Shown here: positions 47,360 through 56,830 of the stretch, in pieces
How the letters are laid out: every line of letters begins with the position of its first letter
How positions within the stretch are numbered: position 1 is the first letter of the stretch
From: Chloroflexota bacterium
GTDB taxonomy: Bacteria; Chloroflexota; Anaerolineae; UBA4142; SHND01
Reading direction: 5' to 3'
Length of the DNA stretch: 64,000 nucleotides
Assembly: GCA_016209205.1 (NCBI GenBank)
Contig: JACQWQ010000010.1
Span: 17,810-81,809, forward strand
Notes under the pieces: model-generated
What the model was told of the DNA's origin: nothing
The model's database searches: none
What the model saw: only the letters and a program-made list of their open reading frames with translations
Translations under genes and position numbers: made by a program

Positions 47360-47540
47360 TAATCAGTTATCAGTAATCAGTGGCCAGTGATCAGCGACTC
47401 GCGATTTGTATGGGTGCGATTGTGCGATACGCGATTGGCGATATGCGAATCGCGATACGCGATTGACTATCTGCTATCAGCCATCGGCGATCAGCAATCT
47501 GCGATACACGATACGCGATTGGCGATTGGCGATTTGCCAC
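47360..47540. repeat. Heptamer array: TNATCAG units then CGATACG/CGATTGG units
   Basis: 16 consecutive 7-mers from 47425, all C at column 1 and A at column 3. Confidence 0.88.
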
Positions 47541-47559
47541 TCTGTGCTATAATTTTGGC

Positions 47560-47856
47560 GTGCAGACCAAACCAGTCAAACACAAGACACGGGCAACCGT
47601 CGTCGTGTGCGGGATGGTGCAGGGTGTCAATTATCGTTGGTTCACCCAGCGCCGCGCCTCAGATTTACAGTTGACAGGTTACGTACGCAATATGCCGGAT
47701 GGCTCGGTCGCGGTGGTTGTCGAAGGCGACCGCCGTGAGATTGAAACACTGCTCGATGCACTGCGCGTGGGACCTTCGGCGGCAGTCGTCGAAAGTGCAA
47801 CCGTGGAATGGCACGCGGCGTGCGGGGAGTTTGACCGCTTTGAAGTTAGATATTGA
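47560..47856 (+). CDS. acyP: Acylphosphatase
   Basis: VVVCGMVQGVNYRWFTQRRASDLQLTGYVRNMPDGSVAVVVEGD. Confidence 0.93.
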   Translation: MQTKPVKHKTRATVVVCGMVQGVNYRWFTQRRASDLQLTGYVRNMPDGSVAVVVEGDRREIETLLDALRVGPSAAVVESATVEWHAACGEFDRFEVRY

Positions 47857-47884
47857 GTCCCGCGCGCTCCCGACCACAACGCGC

Positions 47885-49165
47885 GTGGCTGTTCCACAAA
47901 CTCAACTCTGGCAAGGCAAGCCCGACCGGATGGCATGGCTCGTCCTCTTTGGGGCGTTCTTTGTCTGCATCGCGCTCAGCGCCCTTGTTCCCTTTCTCGG
48001 TTATCAATTCATCCGCTTTTCCACCGACCCGCAGACCGCGTCGCTTCAGGCAGCGAACCGGACGAAAGAAGGCGACAACTCGGTGCGTGTCAACATACCC
48101 AACGTTTCATTGCCTATTGCTATCAAAGACCCCGCACCCGTTTCCGAAAACTATAGTATCACCACCGACAAGACCCAGTCTTCGGGTGCCTTTATCACTT
48201 TTTTTGATTCCAGCACCGCGACTATTTCACCCAACACGCAACTCATCTTGCACGATATGCGCCGTCCCAGTTTCGGCTGGAGCGATCAACCGAATATCAT
48301 CACAGTCGAACAAATCAGTGGGACGGTCCTTTATGGTGTCGTACAGCCATGGAAACACACCGGCAATCCTGACGGTCGTCCACCGCAATTTCTCGTGCGC
48401 ACCCCCAATTTTGACGCGTGGTTGAATCCGGGCGGGACGTATTCACTTGACGTCACCAAGAATGGCTCGGAAATTGCAGTCCGGTTCGGCGCGGCGACCG
48501 TGCAGACACGCGATGGGAGCCGTCAAATTCTGGTGGGGCTAGGGCAGCGCGTGATTGCCGAGACAGGCAAACCCTTGGGGGACCTGTTGCCTGCCGCCAA
48601 AGATTTGCTCACCAATGGCAATTTTACCGAAAAGATTGACTGCCAGACAAACACCGGGTCATGGAAATGCTACAGCGATCAAGGCGGCGACGGCGGCAAC
48701 GTGAATGGTTCCGCTGGTGTCGTCACGTTGGACCGAAACGCCGTACAAATCAAGCGCACGGGGTCGAATCAAAACAGTGCCATCACCGGCATTCGTCAAA
48801 TCATTGACCGCGACGTTTCCGATTTTCGGACGCTGAAACTTTTGGCGGACGTGCGCGTGGATGCACAGAATTTGTCGGGCGGCGGCTATCAAAGCACCGA
48901 GTACCCGCTCATTTTGCACATTACCTACAAAGACGTGGACGGCGACCGGCACGAATATTTTCAAGGGTTTTACATTCAAAACGATGCCAACAATCCGACG
49001 CAGAACGGCGGACTCATTCCCGCAGGCGCATTTATTCCATTCGATTCGAGCAACCTCCTCGCCAGTTTGCCGTTCAAACCCTTCCGTATCGAGTCGGTTG
49101 AAATCTACGCTTCGGGCTGGGACTATGAAAGCTATGTCTCGAATGTGCGCCTGACAGCAGAATAG
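47885..49165 (+). CDS. Membrane-anchored extracytoplasmic protein (FecR-like segment)
   Basis: TM AWLVLFGAFFVCIALSALVPFLG; LVRTPNFDAWLNPGGTYSLDVTKNGSEIAVRFGAATVQTRDG. Confidence 0.6.
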   Translation: MAVPQTQLWQGKPDRMAWLVLFGAFFVCIALSALVPFLGYQFIRFSTDPQTASLQAANRTKEGDNSVRVNIPNVSLPIAIKDPAPVSENYSITTDKTQSSGAFITFFDSSTATISPNTQLILHDMRRPSFGWSDQPNIITVEQISGTVLYGVVQPWKHTGNPDGRPPQFLVRTPNFDAWLNPGGTYSLDVTKNGSEIAVRFGAATVQTRDGSRQILVGLGQRVIAETGKPLGDLLPAAKDLLTNGNFTEKIDCQTNTGSWKCYSDQGGDGGNVNGSAGVVTLDRNAVQIKRTGSNQNSAITGIRQIIDRDVSDFRTLKLLADVRVDAQNLSGGGYQSTEYPLILHITYKDVDGDRHEYFQGFYIQNDANNPTQNGGLIPAGAFIPFDSSNLLASLPFKPFRIESVEIYASGWDYESYVSNVRLTAE

Positions 49166-49172
49166 AATCCGA

Positions 49173-49985
49173 ATGCTGAATCAAATCCGAAATTACCCGC
49201 GTGTCCGAACAGAGGACCTGCTCGTCGTTTCCAAACGCGTGATAGATGGTTTACTGCGAACGCTGCTGGTCATTCAAACGCCGTTCGGGTACAAACGCGT
49301 CGCGGAACTGTACGCGCCCGAACACGCCGAGAACAGCGCGGCAATTTTGTACGTACACTGGTACGAACCTGAAGCGCACGATTCCAATCGTCGTCAATTT
49401 GTGCAAGAGGCAAAAGAAATGGCGCGCGGCGGCGCGGTCTGCATGATGGTCGAAACACTGTGGAGCGACTTGGACTTTTTCATCAAGCGCACGCAAGCCG
49501 ACGACGCGCGCAACTCGGTGCAAGAGGCGGTGAACCTGCGCCGCGCGTTGGATGTATTGTTGTCGCAAGAAGGTGTGGACACAACACGCGTGGTGTACGT
49601 TGGACACGATTTCGGCGGCATGTACGGCGTGTTAGCGGGAAGCGTTGACCAGCGTCCAACACACTATGTCATCATGGCAGCGACGCCGCGTTTCCCAGAT
49701 TGGTATTTGTATTATCCCGCGCTGGAGGGTGATGCGCGCGAGGCGTTCCTCCAAGAAATGTCTGCGCTTGACCCCATCGCACACGTCGCAAATCTCGCGC
49801 CCGCGCCGGTGTTGTTTCAGTTCGCCGCCGACGATTTTCACGTGCCCAAAGCACGCGCAGAGGAATTTTTCGCGGCAGCGCACGAGCCAAAAGAGTTGAG
49901 CTGGTATGACGCAGGACACGGCTTGAACGCGCAAGCGACCGCCGAACGCCAAGCGTGGCTCAAGCAGCGACTTGGTCCGAGTTGA
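49173..49985 (+). CDS. Dienelactone hydrolase-like alpha/beta hydrolase
   Basis: RVVYVGHDFGGMYGVLAGSVD; C-terminal WYDAGHGLN. Confidence 0.85.
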   Translation: MLNQIRNYPRVRTEDLLVVSKRVIDGLLRTLLVIQTPFGYKRVAELYAPEHAENSAAILYVHWYEPEAHDSNRRQFVQEAKEMARGGAVCMMVETLWSDLDFFIKRTQADDARNSVQEAVNLRRALDVLLSQEGVDTTRVVYVGHDFGGMYGVLAGSVDQRPTHYVIMAATPRFPDWYLYYPALEGDAREAFLQEMSALDPIAHVANLAPAPVLFQFAADDFHVPKARAEEFFAAAHEPKELSWYDAGHGLNAQATAERQAWLKQRLGPS

Positions 49986-49997
49986 CCGACTTTTCTG

Positions 49998-50100
49998 CTA
50001 GCCCGCAATCGCATTTCGGACGTCATCCAATGCGAGCGGATTTTCCGACGCGCTCACGTCGCCGGGGTGATTGCCCAAATACACCCTATGCGCCGTTTCA
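49998..50100 (-). pseudogene. Relic of the C-terminal end of an acetyl-CoA-synthetase-like gene
   Basis: Minus strand reads TAHRVYLGNHPGDVSASENPLALDDVRNAIAG*, compare VARAVYLGQDPGDISALENTRALEEI of the intact gene at 50729-52804. Confidence 0.7.
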
Positions 50101-50176
50101 GTTAGAATGTGCGGGAGCGCGTTGTATGTGCTTGCAGATTTCTATCACGCCACGCGGAAGGGGAATCACAACAACG

Positions 50177-50422
50177 ATGCCATCGAAGCGGGTTGGGGGA
50201 TTTCTCTGTTATTTTGTTTCCTACGATTGTGAGGAACCGCCACACATTCATTTGGCAAAGGGTAAAGAGCGACGCGCCCCGGGCGCTAAATTTTGGTTGA
50301 TTCCGGTTCAATTGGAACGGAATCGCGGTCTCAACGCGAGCGAGCTGCGCGAAGCGCGCATTATTGTTCAAGAGAATCGGAGCGAGTTTTTGGAGATGTG
50401 GAATGAGCATTGCCACGATTGA
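50177..50422 (+). CDS. DUF4160-domain protein
   Basis: GGFLCYFVSYDCEEPPHIHLAKGKERRAPGAKFWL. Confidence 0.85.
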   Translation: MPSKRVGGFLCYFVSYDCEEPPHIHLAKGKERRAPGAKFWLIPVQLERNRGLNASELREARIIVQENRSEFLEMWNEHCHD

Positions 50423-50714
50423 CGTACAGCCACGGGTGAAAAATGTAGCGATCACCAACCACCTGTTATCAGTTCAGATTCAGGATGGGCGTACTGTTTC
50501 CGTTCCGTTAACTTGGTATCCGCGCCTGCTGCATGCGACAGCACAAGAAAGAACGAATTGGCGCGTATTTGAGGACACGGCTGGACGCGATGTGATTTTT
50601 TGGGAACACTTGGACGAATTGATTCCCGTAATCGCTTTACTAACAGGGACGTCAAGCCGAGAATCAAAACGTTCATTCGAACGATGGCGGAAAGCAAGAG
50701 CTATGCGGAAATAG
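50403..50714 (+). CDS. DUF2442-domain protein, partner of DUF4160
   Basis: VQIQDGRTVSVPLTWYPRLLHATAQERTNWRVF. Confidence 0.85.
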   Translation: MSIATIDVQPRVKNVAITNHLLSVQIQDGRTVSVPLTWYPRLLHATAQERTNWRVFEDTAGRDVIFWEHLDELIPVIALLTGTSSRESKRSFERWRKARAMRK

Positions 50715-50716
50715 AA

Positions 50717-50747
50717 AATTTCGAGACATCATCTCGAAATTTTTTGT
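50717..50747. terminator. Bidirectional hairpin terminator between convergent genes
   Basis: AAAATTTCGAGA catca TCTCGAAATTTTTT. Confidence 0.75.
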
Positions 50748-52804
50748 TTCAGAACCACGCTCTTGATTTCCTCCAACGCGCGCGTATTCTCCAACGCGCT
50801 AATATCGCCGGGGTCTTGGCCCAAATACACTGCCCGCGCGACGCGACGCATGATTTTGGCATTGCGCGTGCGCGGCAAATCATTCACAAAATAAATCGCC
50901 TTGGGCATCAACGCCTTGCCCAATTCGTCCACCAAGAGTTCCCTGAGTTCCCGTTCGATGTTCGCGTATCGCGTATCGCGGACCACATATCGCATATCGC
51001 CCACTCCCTCATTTCCCTCAGTTCCCTTGGATCCCTCTTTGCCCTCTTCGCCCTCTCTCCCCTCTTTTCCCTCGTATCCCGCTTTCAACATCACAAAACA
51101 AACCACCGCTTCGCCTTTAATTTCATCCGGCGCCCCAATCGCCGCGCTTTCTTGCACGGCAGGGTGCTTGCCTAAAGCCGATTCCACTTCGGCAGGACCG
51201 AGGCGCTTGCCTGCCACTTTGATGACATCGTCAGAACGACCGAGAATGTACCACAAACCATCGTCGTCCACCGCTGCCCAATCGCCGTGCACCCACACAT
51301 TCGGAAAACGCGCCCAGTACGCGTCAAGATACCGTTGTGGGTCTTTCCAAAAACCGCGCGTCATGCCAATCCACGGTTGGCGTATCACCAGTTCGCCGAC
51401 GCGCCCGCGTACGGAATTGCCTTTTTCGTCCACCACATCCGCGTCAATCCCCGGCAGCGGTCCGGCGAACGAACCCGGTTTTTGCGGCGTGAGAAAATTG
51501 CCCATCACGATGCCGCCCGAAATTTCGGTGCCTCCCGAATAATTGATGATCGGGCGTTTCCCCTCCCCTACCGTGTTGAACAGCCACAACCAGGAAGTTG
51601 GGTTCCACGGCTCGCCGGTCGAGCCAAACGCGCGCAGTGATTCGAGTGAATATTTTTTTACCGGCTCGTCTCCATATTTCATCAAGGCGCGCACGAACGT
51701 CGGCGAAACACCGAGCAGAGAAATGTTGTGCCGCTCGACCATTGCCCATACGCGATTCGGCGCGGGATAATCGGGCGCGCCGTCGTACAAAAACATCGTC
51801 GCACCGAGCAAGAGCGCGCCGTACACCTCCCAGGGACCCATCATCCAACCCATGTCCGTCATCCAAAACAACGTGTCGGTGGGCTTGACATCCAACCCGT
51901 GATACATGTCCTGCGCGCCCTTGATGGGGAAACCACAATGCGTGTGTACCGCGCCTTTCGGTTTGCCGGTCGTGCCGCTGGTGTAAATGAGCATCAACAA
52001 ATCTTCGGCGTCGGTTTTTTCTGTTTCTGCATTGCCCGTATCTCCAAGCGTGACAATTTCATCCCACCAGTGGTCGCGTCCGTGCTGCATCTCGATGCGA
52101 TTTTTTGCGCGCGGCAATACGATAACATGTTTGACGCTTGACGTTTGACGCACTGCCTCATCCGCCGTTTGCTTCATCGGCACAACCTGTCCGCGCCGAA
52201 ATGTGCCGTCGGCGGTGAACAATGCTTTCGCACCCGCGTCGTTCAATCGCACGGCTGCCGCGCCTGCGCCGTATCCGCTGAACAATGGCAAAAAGACCGC
52301 GCCGATTTTGGCAATCGCCAAAACCGCGACCACGATTTCGGGTGTCATCGGCATGAACACGCCAATCGCGTCGCCCTTTTTCAAACCGAGCGCGCGCAAG
52401 CCGTTGGCGATTCGACCGACTTCCCGATCCAGCTGTGCGTACGTCAACGTGCGCGTTGCGCCCTCTTCGCCTTCCCACTTGACCGCAATCTGATTTTCGC
52501 GCGGTGTGCCAATGTATTTATCGAGACAATTGTGCACGACATTCATTTTCCCGCCGACGCACCATTGGGGAAACTGAATGCCGCCCGACAAATCCACCAC
52601 CTGCGTGTAGGGTTCATAAAACTGCACGTCCAATTCGCGCAGCAGTGCGTCCCAAAACCACGCAATGTCCTTTACCGACGCGCGCATGAATTCGTCAAGC
52701 GATGCCAAGCCGTGTCGCGTGTAGGACTGGTACAAATTACTGTCTTCGATTTGCACGCGGGAAGGTCGCCAGGCGATCTCGCCGCCAAATTCAAATTCTG
52801 CCAT
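50729..52804 (-). CDS. Acetyl-CoA synthetase-like AMP-forming acyl-CoA ligase
   Basis: LLMLIYTSGTTGKPKGAVHTHCGFP; GDWAAVDDDGLWYILGRSDDVIKVAGKRLGPAEVE; LPRTRNAKIMRRVAR. Confidence 0.92.
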   Translation of the reverse strand: MAEFEFGGEIAWRPSRVQIEDSNLYQSYTRHGLASLDEFMRASVKDIAWFWDALLRELDVQFYEPYTQVVDLSGGIQFPQWCVGGKMNVVHNCLDKYIGTPRENQIAVKWEGEEGATRTLTYAQLDREVGRIANGLRALGLKKGDAIGVFMPMTPEIVVAVLAIAKIGAVFLPLFSGYGAGAAAVRLNDAGAKALFTADGTFRRGQVVPMKQTADEAVRQTSSVKHVIVLPRAKNRIEMQHGRDHWWDEIVTLGDTGNAETEKTDAEDLLMLIYTSGTTGKPKGAVHTHCGFPIKGAQDMYHGLDVKPTDTLFWMTDMGWMMGPWEVYGALLLGATMFLYDGAPDYPAPNRVWAMVERHNISLLGVSPTFVRALMKYGDEPVKKYSLESLRAFGSTGEPWNPTSWLWLFNTVGEGKRPIINYSGGTEISGGIVMGNFLTPQKPGSFAGPLPGIDADVVDEKGNSVRGRVGELVIRQPWIGMTRGFWKDPQRYLDAYWARFPNVWVHGDWAAVDDDGLWYILGRSDDVIKVAGKRLGPAEVESALGKHPAVQESAAIGAPDEIKGEAVVCFVMLKAGYEGKEGREGEEGKEGSKGTEGNEGVGDMRYVVRDTRYANIERELRELLVDELGKALMPKAIYFVNDLPRTRNAKIMRRVARAVYLGQDPGDISALENTRALEEIKSVVLKQKISR
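50962..51084. repeat. In-frame intragenic short-period repeats: 6 heptamers (TCGCGTA) plus 9 nonamers (NNCCCTNNN)
   Basis: tcgcgta tcgcgta tcgcgga ccacata tcgcata tcgccca | ctccctcat ttccctcag ttcccttgg atccctctt tgccctctt cgccctctc tcccctctt ttccctcgt atcccgctt. Confidence 0.9.
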
Positions 52805-52827
52805 TGTGATGTCTCCTTGCCTCAGTA

Positions 52828-52878
52828 CATCCCAATTTGGGATGCTGTCATTTCGAGATGGTCATCCCTTTTGGGATG
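52828..52878. promoter_or_regulatory. Pair of palindromes upstream of acyl-CoA ligase (candidate operator)
   Basis: CATCCCAATTTGGGATG (52828-52844) and CATCCCTTTTGGGATG (52863-52878). Confidence 0.5.
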
Positions 52879-53355
52879 TGTAACCACAGAAACTTTTCCA
52901 ACGCGAATCAACACCAATCTTCGCCAAACCATGTCCTGAACGAACGTGAAGGATACGGCTTGGCACGAATCCACGCGAAAATCTTGTTTTTTTAGATTCG
53001 TGGCGCGGAGTTCGCGCCAATTCGCGCAGACCTGTCCCGAAGGCTTGTCCCGAAGTATTGAGGGAAGTTTTGGCGATGAATGCGATGGGAATACATCGCC
53101 CATCGCAGCAATCCGCGAACATTCAGGCGTTCGCGGCAAAAACCTCGAAGGCCTAACCACCAATAAACTCAGAATCCGCTCTAAAAGGCAGCGGCAATGC
53201 ATCCGATGAAGCGGACGCAGTTCGTCCGATGCATCGGCGCGCATTGCAGACTGCCGTAAGGCGGCGCGCAGTCCAAGAGATTGGAGAGCGGTCCCCTATC
53301 ATTGGAGTCTTGCTGGTTGACGCCGCGCGAATTTCACATACAATCGTGCAACCGT

Positions 53356-54519
53356 ATGACCGCGTTAGCAGACCTCCTCACCCGATTTTCCCAAACCCAC
53401 GGCACGTCAGGGAATGAAGACGCCGTACGCGCGCTCGTCGTGCGCGAATTCCAAAAACTTGCCGATGACATCCAAATCACAACGCACGGCTCCGTAATCG
53501 GCATCCGGTATGCGACAACGCCGCCGCGGTCCAAATCTCGCCGCGCGGCTGCTTCGTCGGACGCGCCGCGCCTGCTCGTCGAAGCGCACATAGACGAAAT
53601 CGGACTGGTCGTAACGGGGATTCAGGACGGCTTCATTCGCTTTGACGAAATCGGTTATTGGGACCCGCGCGTGCTGCCTTCGCAAAATGTATTGGTGCAC
53701 GGGCGCAAAACTTTGCCCGGCGTCATTGGCGCGCGTCCGCCGCACGTTTTGTCGGCGTCCGAGCGCAAAGAGACCTTGCCGCTCCCAGAATTGTTTATTG
53801 ACGTAGGCATGTCAGATGTGCGCGTCCGCGCACTCGTGAACATTGGCGACTCGATCACCATGGACCGGCAGGTGACGCCGCTGCAAAATGATTTCTATTC
53901 CGGCAAGGCGTTCGACGACCGCGCCGCGCTCGTCGCGCTGCTGGAATTTCTGCGCCAATTGCAAAATACGCCGCACGCGTGGGATGTGTACGCCGTCGCG
54001 AATGTGAATGAAGAAGACAGCGCGTTGTATCTCGGCGCGCTCACGTCCGCGTTCCAAATTCGCCCGCACGTTGCGCTTTGCCTGGACGTGACGCACGCGT
54101 ATCAACCCGGGCTGGCGCAAGACGAACTCGCGCGGCTCGGGCAAGGTCCGTGCATTGCGCGCGGCGCGAATGTACATCCCTTCGTGTTTGAAAAATTGCG
54201 CCAAGCCGCGCTAAGCGAAGCGATCCCGCATCACATTAACGTGTACGGCGGCGACACCGAAACGAATGCGTGGATGATGCAGGTCGCGGGCGAAGGCATT
54301 CCCACCGGATTGGTAGAAATTCCGCTGCGCTATATGCACACGCCGGTCGAGACGCTGCATCTCGACGACGTGGCGCGTGCGGCAGAACTCGTGCGCGTGT
54401 TTGCGACAAGCTTGACGCGCGAAGATGCTCTCGCGCTGCACGGTGAAACGTTCGTATACGGGGCGCAGCAAACTAAAAATCAGAAACCCAAATTGCCAAT
54501 TCGGAAGAAACGCCGTTAA
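53356..54519 (+). CDS. M42 family metallopeptidase (paralog 1)
   Basis: FSQTHGTSGNEDAVRALV, EAHIDEIGLVVT, AFDDRAALVALLEF, GGDTETNAWMMQVAGEGIPTGLVEIPLRYMHTPVET. Confidence 0.9.
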   Translation: MTALADLLTRFSQTHGTSGNEDAVRALVVREFQKLADDIQITTHGSVIGIRYATTPPRSKSRRAAASSDAPRLLVEAHIDEIGLVVTGIQDGFIRFDEIGYWDPRVLPSQNVLVHGRKTLPGVIGARPPHVLSASERKETLPLPELFIDVGMSDVRVRALVNIGDSITMDRQVTPLQNDFYSGKAFDDRAALVALLEFLRQLQNTPHAWDVYAVANVNEEDSALYLGALTSAFQIRPHVALCLDVTHAYQPGLAQDELARLGQGPCIARGANVHPFVFEKLRQAALSEAIPHHINVYGGDTETNAWMMQVAGEGIPTGLVEIPLRYMHTPVETLHLDDVARAAELVRVFATSLTREDALALHGETFVYGAQQTKNQKPKLPIRKKRR

Positions 54520-54553
54520 AATAGGTTCGCCCGTGATTCAAAGGGAGCAAAAG

Positions 54554-55933
54554 ATGGCTCAAAGTAAATCGAACAAAAAATTGCGTCAAGCACGTGAAAG
54601 GGCGCAAACGTATCATCAAGAGTATCCATTTCGAACGACTCTTGATTTGAACCGAATATCCATTGATAAGACTTGGACTTTTAGTGACCTGACTCAAAAG
54701 CAGACAAGATATATTTCGCATGGCTACTATACTTATCCCGCCAAATTTATTCCTCAACTAGCAAGGCGACTTATTTGCGAATTAACTGCAGAAAGCGACA
54801 CAGTTGTTGACCCGTTTATGGGAAGTGGGACAACAATTGTCGAGGCCATGATTTCGGGAAGAAAAGGAGTTGGGACAGATGTAAACCCTGTAGCACATTT
54901 GGTTGCTAAGGTTAAGAGCACACCTATCAATCCCGAACTGTTGAGGAAAGTTTATGGGCAATTGGTCGTGGACCTAGAACATTATCTGGCACAAAGACCG
55001 AACTTGTTTGCAAGATACCATCCGCCAATCATCCCTGAGAATGAGAGGATTGACTATTGGTTTCGACCAAGCGAGAAAGAGCGGCTGGGAATTATCTTTG
55101 GAAGAATTACGGTGATTGAGGAACCCGATTGTCGAGACTTTTTCCTAGTAGCTTTTTCGCAAAGTCTAAAGTCTAGCTCTATTTGGATGCAGAAAAGTAT
55201 AAAGCCGACGCGCGACAGGGCGAAGGTGCCTGTTGACCCTCTAGCGGCATTTTTACGCCAGTCACGTTTTATGCTCAAACAAAACGAGAAGTTTTGGAAT
55301 TTGGTACCACCTAGCGTTCGAAGCAATCTTGATGAATACCGGGTTGTAACTCAATCAGATGCACGCGTTTTGCCTGTAAGCACCGGTGACGCAAGTCTGG
55401 TTGTAACCAGTCCGCCCTATGTCACATCCTACGAGTATGCAGATCTTCATCAGTTGACCGCATTGTGGCTGGGTTACACAAATTCCGTAAATCAATTCAG
55501 ACATAGCTTTATCGGTTCTGCGTATTCAAATCGCTCGACCATTGATTTACGCAGCGACATTGCCAATGCAATTGTGGAGAATCTTGAAACGGAAAAGAAA
55601 CGGCGGGAAGTCAGAAATTATTTTGCTGACATGCTAGAGTGCTTTCGAGAAATGTATCGAGTCCTAAGAGTCGGCGGCAAGGCATGTATTGTGATTGGGA
55701 ATACGAAATTTGAAGGCGTCGAGATTGCAAACGCCCAAGTTTTTATAGAACAAATGATGAGTCTGGGATTCGTCGTCCATAAGATCATCAAAAGGGAAAT
55801 TCCCTCCAAAATTCTTCCACAGACTAGGGACCCTGAAAATGGACAGTTTACTTCATCTGCTAATGCAGAAAAAGTCCTCGCATATCCAGTAGAGTTTATC
55901 CTCATTATGGAGAAACAACATGGAATTCGATGA
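54554..55933 (+). CDS. Type II DNA methyltransferase (TSPPY, likely m4C)
   Basis: VVDPFMGSGTTIVEAMISGRKGVGTDVNP; LVVTSPPYVTSYEYADLHQL. Confidence 0.9.
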   Translation: MAQSKSNKKLRQARERAQTYHQEYPFRTTLDLNRISIDKTWTFSDLTQKQTRYISHGYYTYPAKFIPQLARRLICELTAESDTVVDPFMGSGTTIVEAMISGRKGVGTDVNPVAHLVAKVKSTPINPELLRKVYGQLVVDLEHYLAQRPNLFARYHPPIIPENERIDYWFRPSEKERLGIIFGRITVIEEPDCRDFFLVAFSQSLKSSSIWMQKSIKPTRDRAKVPVDPLAAFLRQSRFMLKQNEKFWNLVPPSVRSNLDEYRVVTQSDARVLPVSTGDASLVVTSPPYVTSYEYADLHQLTALWLGYTNSVNQFRHSFIGSAYSNRSTIDLRSDIANAIVENLETEKKRREVRNYFADMLECFREMYRVLRVGGKACIVIGNTKFEGVEIANAQVFIEQMMSLGFVVHKIIKREIPSKILPQTRDPENGQFTSSANAEKVLAYPVEFILIMEKQHGIR

Positions 55934-56627
55934 AGTTAAAAGGATATATCACAAATCGAGAGAATCTCGGAGTGATTATCAATTCGTGGGAAAGTTATTC
56001 AACGATATCAAGCAAAAATATTTGGAAGAGGCGAGACGGTTAGGTAAAGACCCTAATCAGTCTTGGAATTCTTGGAGCGGACACAATCTGCAAAAGTTAA
56101 TTGCCTACATCATTGAGGAATACGCCGACAAGAACAAGCACCCAGTCGGAATCACGAGTGATGATGCACTTCGGCGCAAAAAACTCCCAGCGGACCTTGA
56201 ACAGGTCAAGCGCAACATACTCGTCTTATATGCGGAATTCGCAGTCGTTCCTGATGCTGACATTGTGCTCTACGATAAGAAATCACTAAAGGTCATCGCA
56301 ATTCTTTCTTGCAAGGCAAGCTTACGAGAGCGAATCGCGCAGGCAGCGTACTGGAAAATCAAGCTGCATTCGGCAGCAAACACGCGTGATATTCTGTGCT
56401 ATCTGGTATCAACGGACAACGACGGAGACTTTTTGGCAACGGGTGAAAACACATCGCGTGACCGTATCATCGTAGAATATGGAGAACTAGATGGAGCATA
56501 TATTCTGAGAGATATTCCACAGAGCGCGAAGATCAAGTTGTTTGATTCAATTTTCACTGACTTGATGAGATTCTGGACGAATGGTATAGCAAACAACATT
56601 AAGCTCCCAAGCAAGGAGATCAAATGA
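55920..56627 (+). CDS. Type II restriction endonuclease, possibly BsaWI/CCGG-like PD-(D/E)XK family
   Basis: VPDADIVLYDKKSLKVIAILSCKASLRERIAQAAYWKIKL; overlaps MTase stop. Confidence 0.65.
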   Translation: MEFDEVKRIYHKSRESRSDYQFVGKLFNDIKQKYLEEARRLGKDPNQSWNSWSGHNLQKLIAYIIEEYADKNKHPVGITSDDALRRKKLPADLEQVKRNILVLYAEFAVVPDADIVLYDKKSLKVIAILSCKASLRERIAQAAYWKIKLHSAANTRDILCYLVSTDNDGDFLATGENTSRDRIIVEYGELDGAYILRDIPQSAKIKLFDSIFTDLMRFWTNGIANNIKLPSKEIK

Positions 56628-56815
56628 ACAATTATCGAATCATTATCGAAATCATTACTCCTGTAATGTTTACAATGGATGTACCGTCACAAGAAAGCGC
56701 GAAAAATCTCATCGAGAAATTATGTGACTCGAACTCCGAGTACTACGATCAGTTTTGGCAATATTTGTACGATTGCATTCACATCAAGTCTATTGCGATC
56801 CCGGTGGACGACTAA
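56624..56815 (+). CDS. Small protein of R-M cassette
   Basis: Start overlaps REase stop (ATGA); 63 aa. Confidence 0.4.
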   Translation: MNNYRIIIEIITPVMFTMDVPSQESAKNLIEKLCDSNSEYYDQFWQYLYDCIHIKSIAIPVDD

Positions 56816-56830
56816 TTCGATTCAAGAGCT

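Noticed and set aside
52822-53244. 140-aa minus ORF upstream of the acyl-CoA ligase
   Set aside because: Overlaps repeat fragments and candidate operators; no domain-like sequence.
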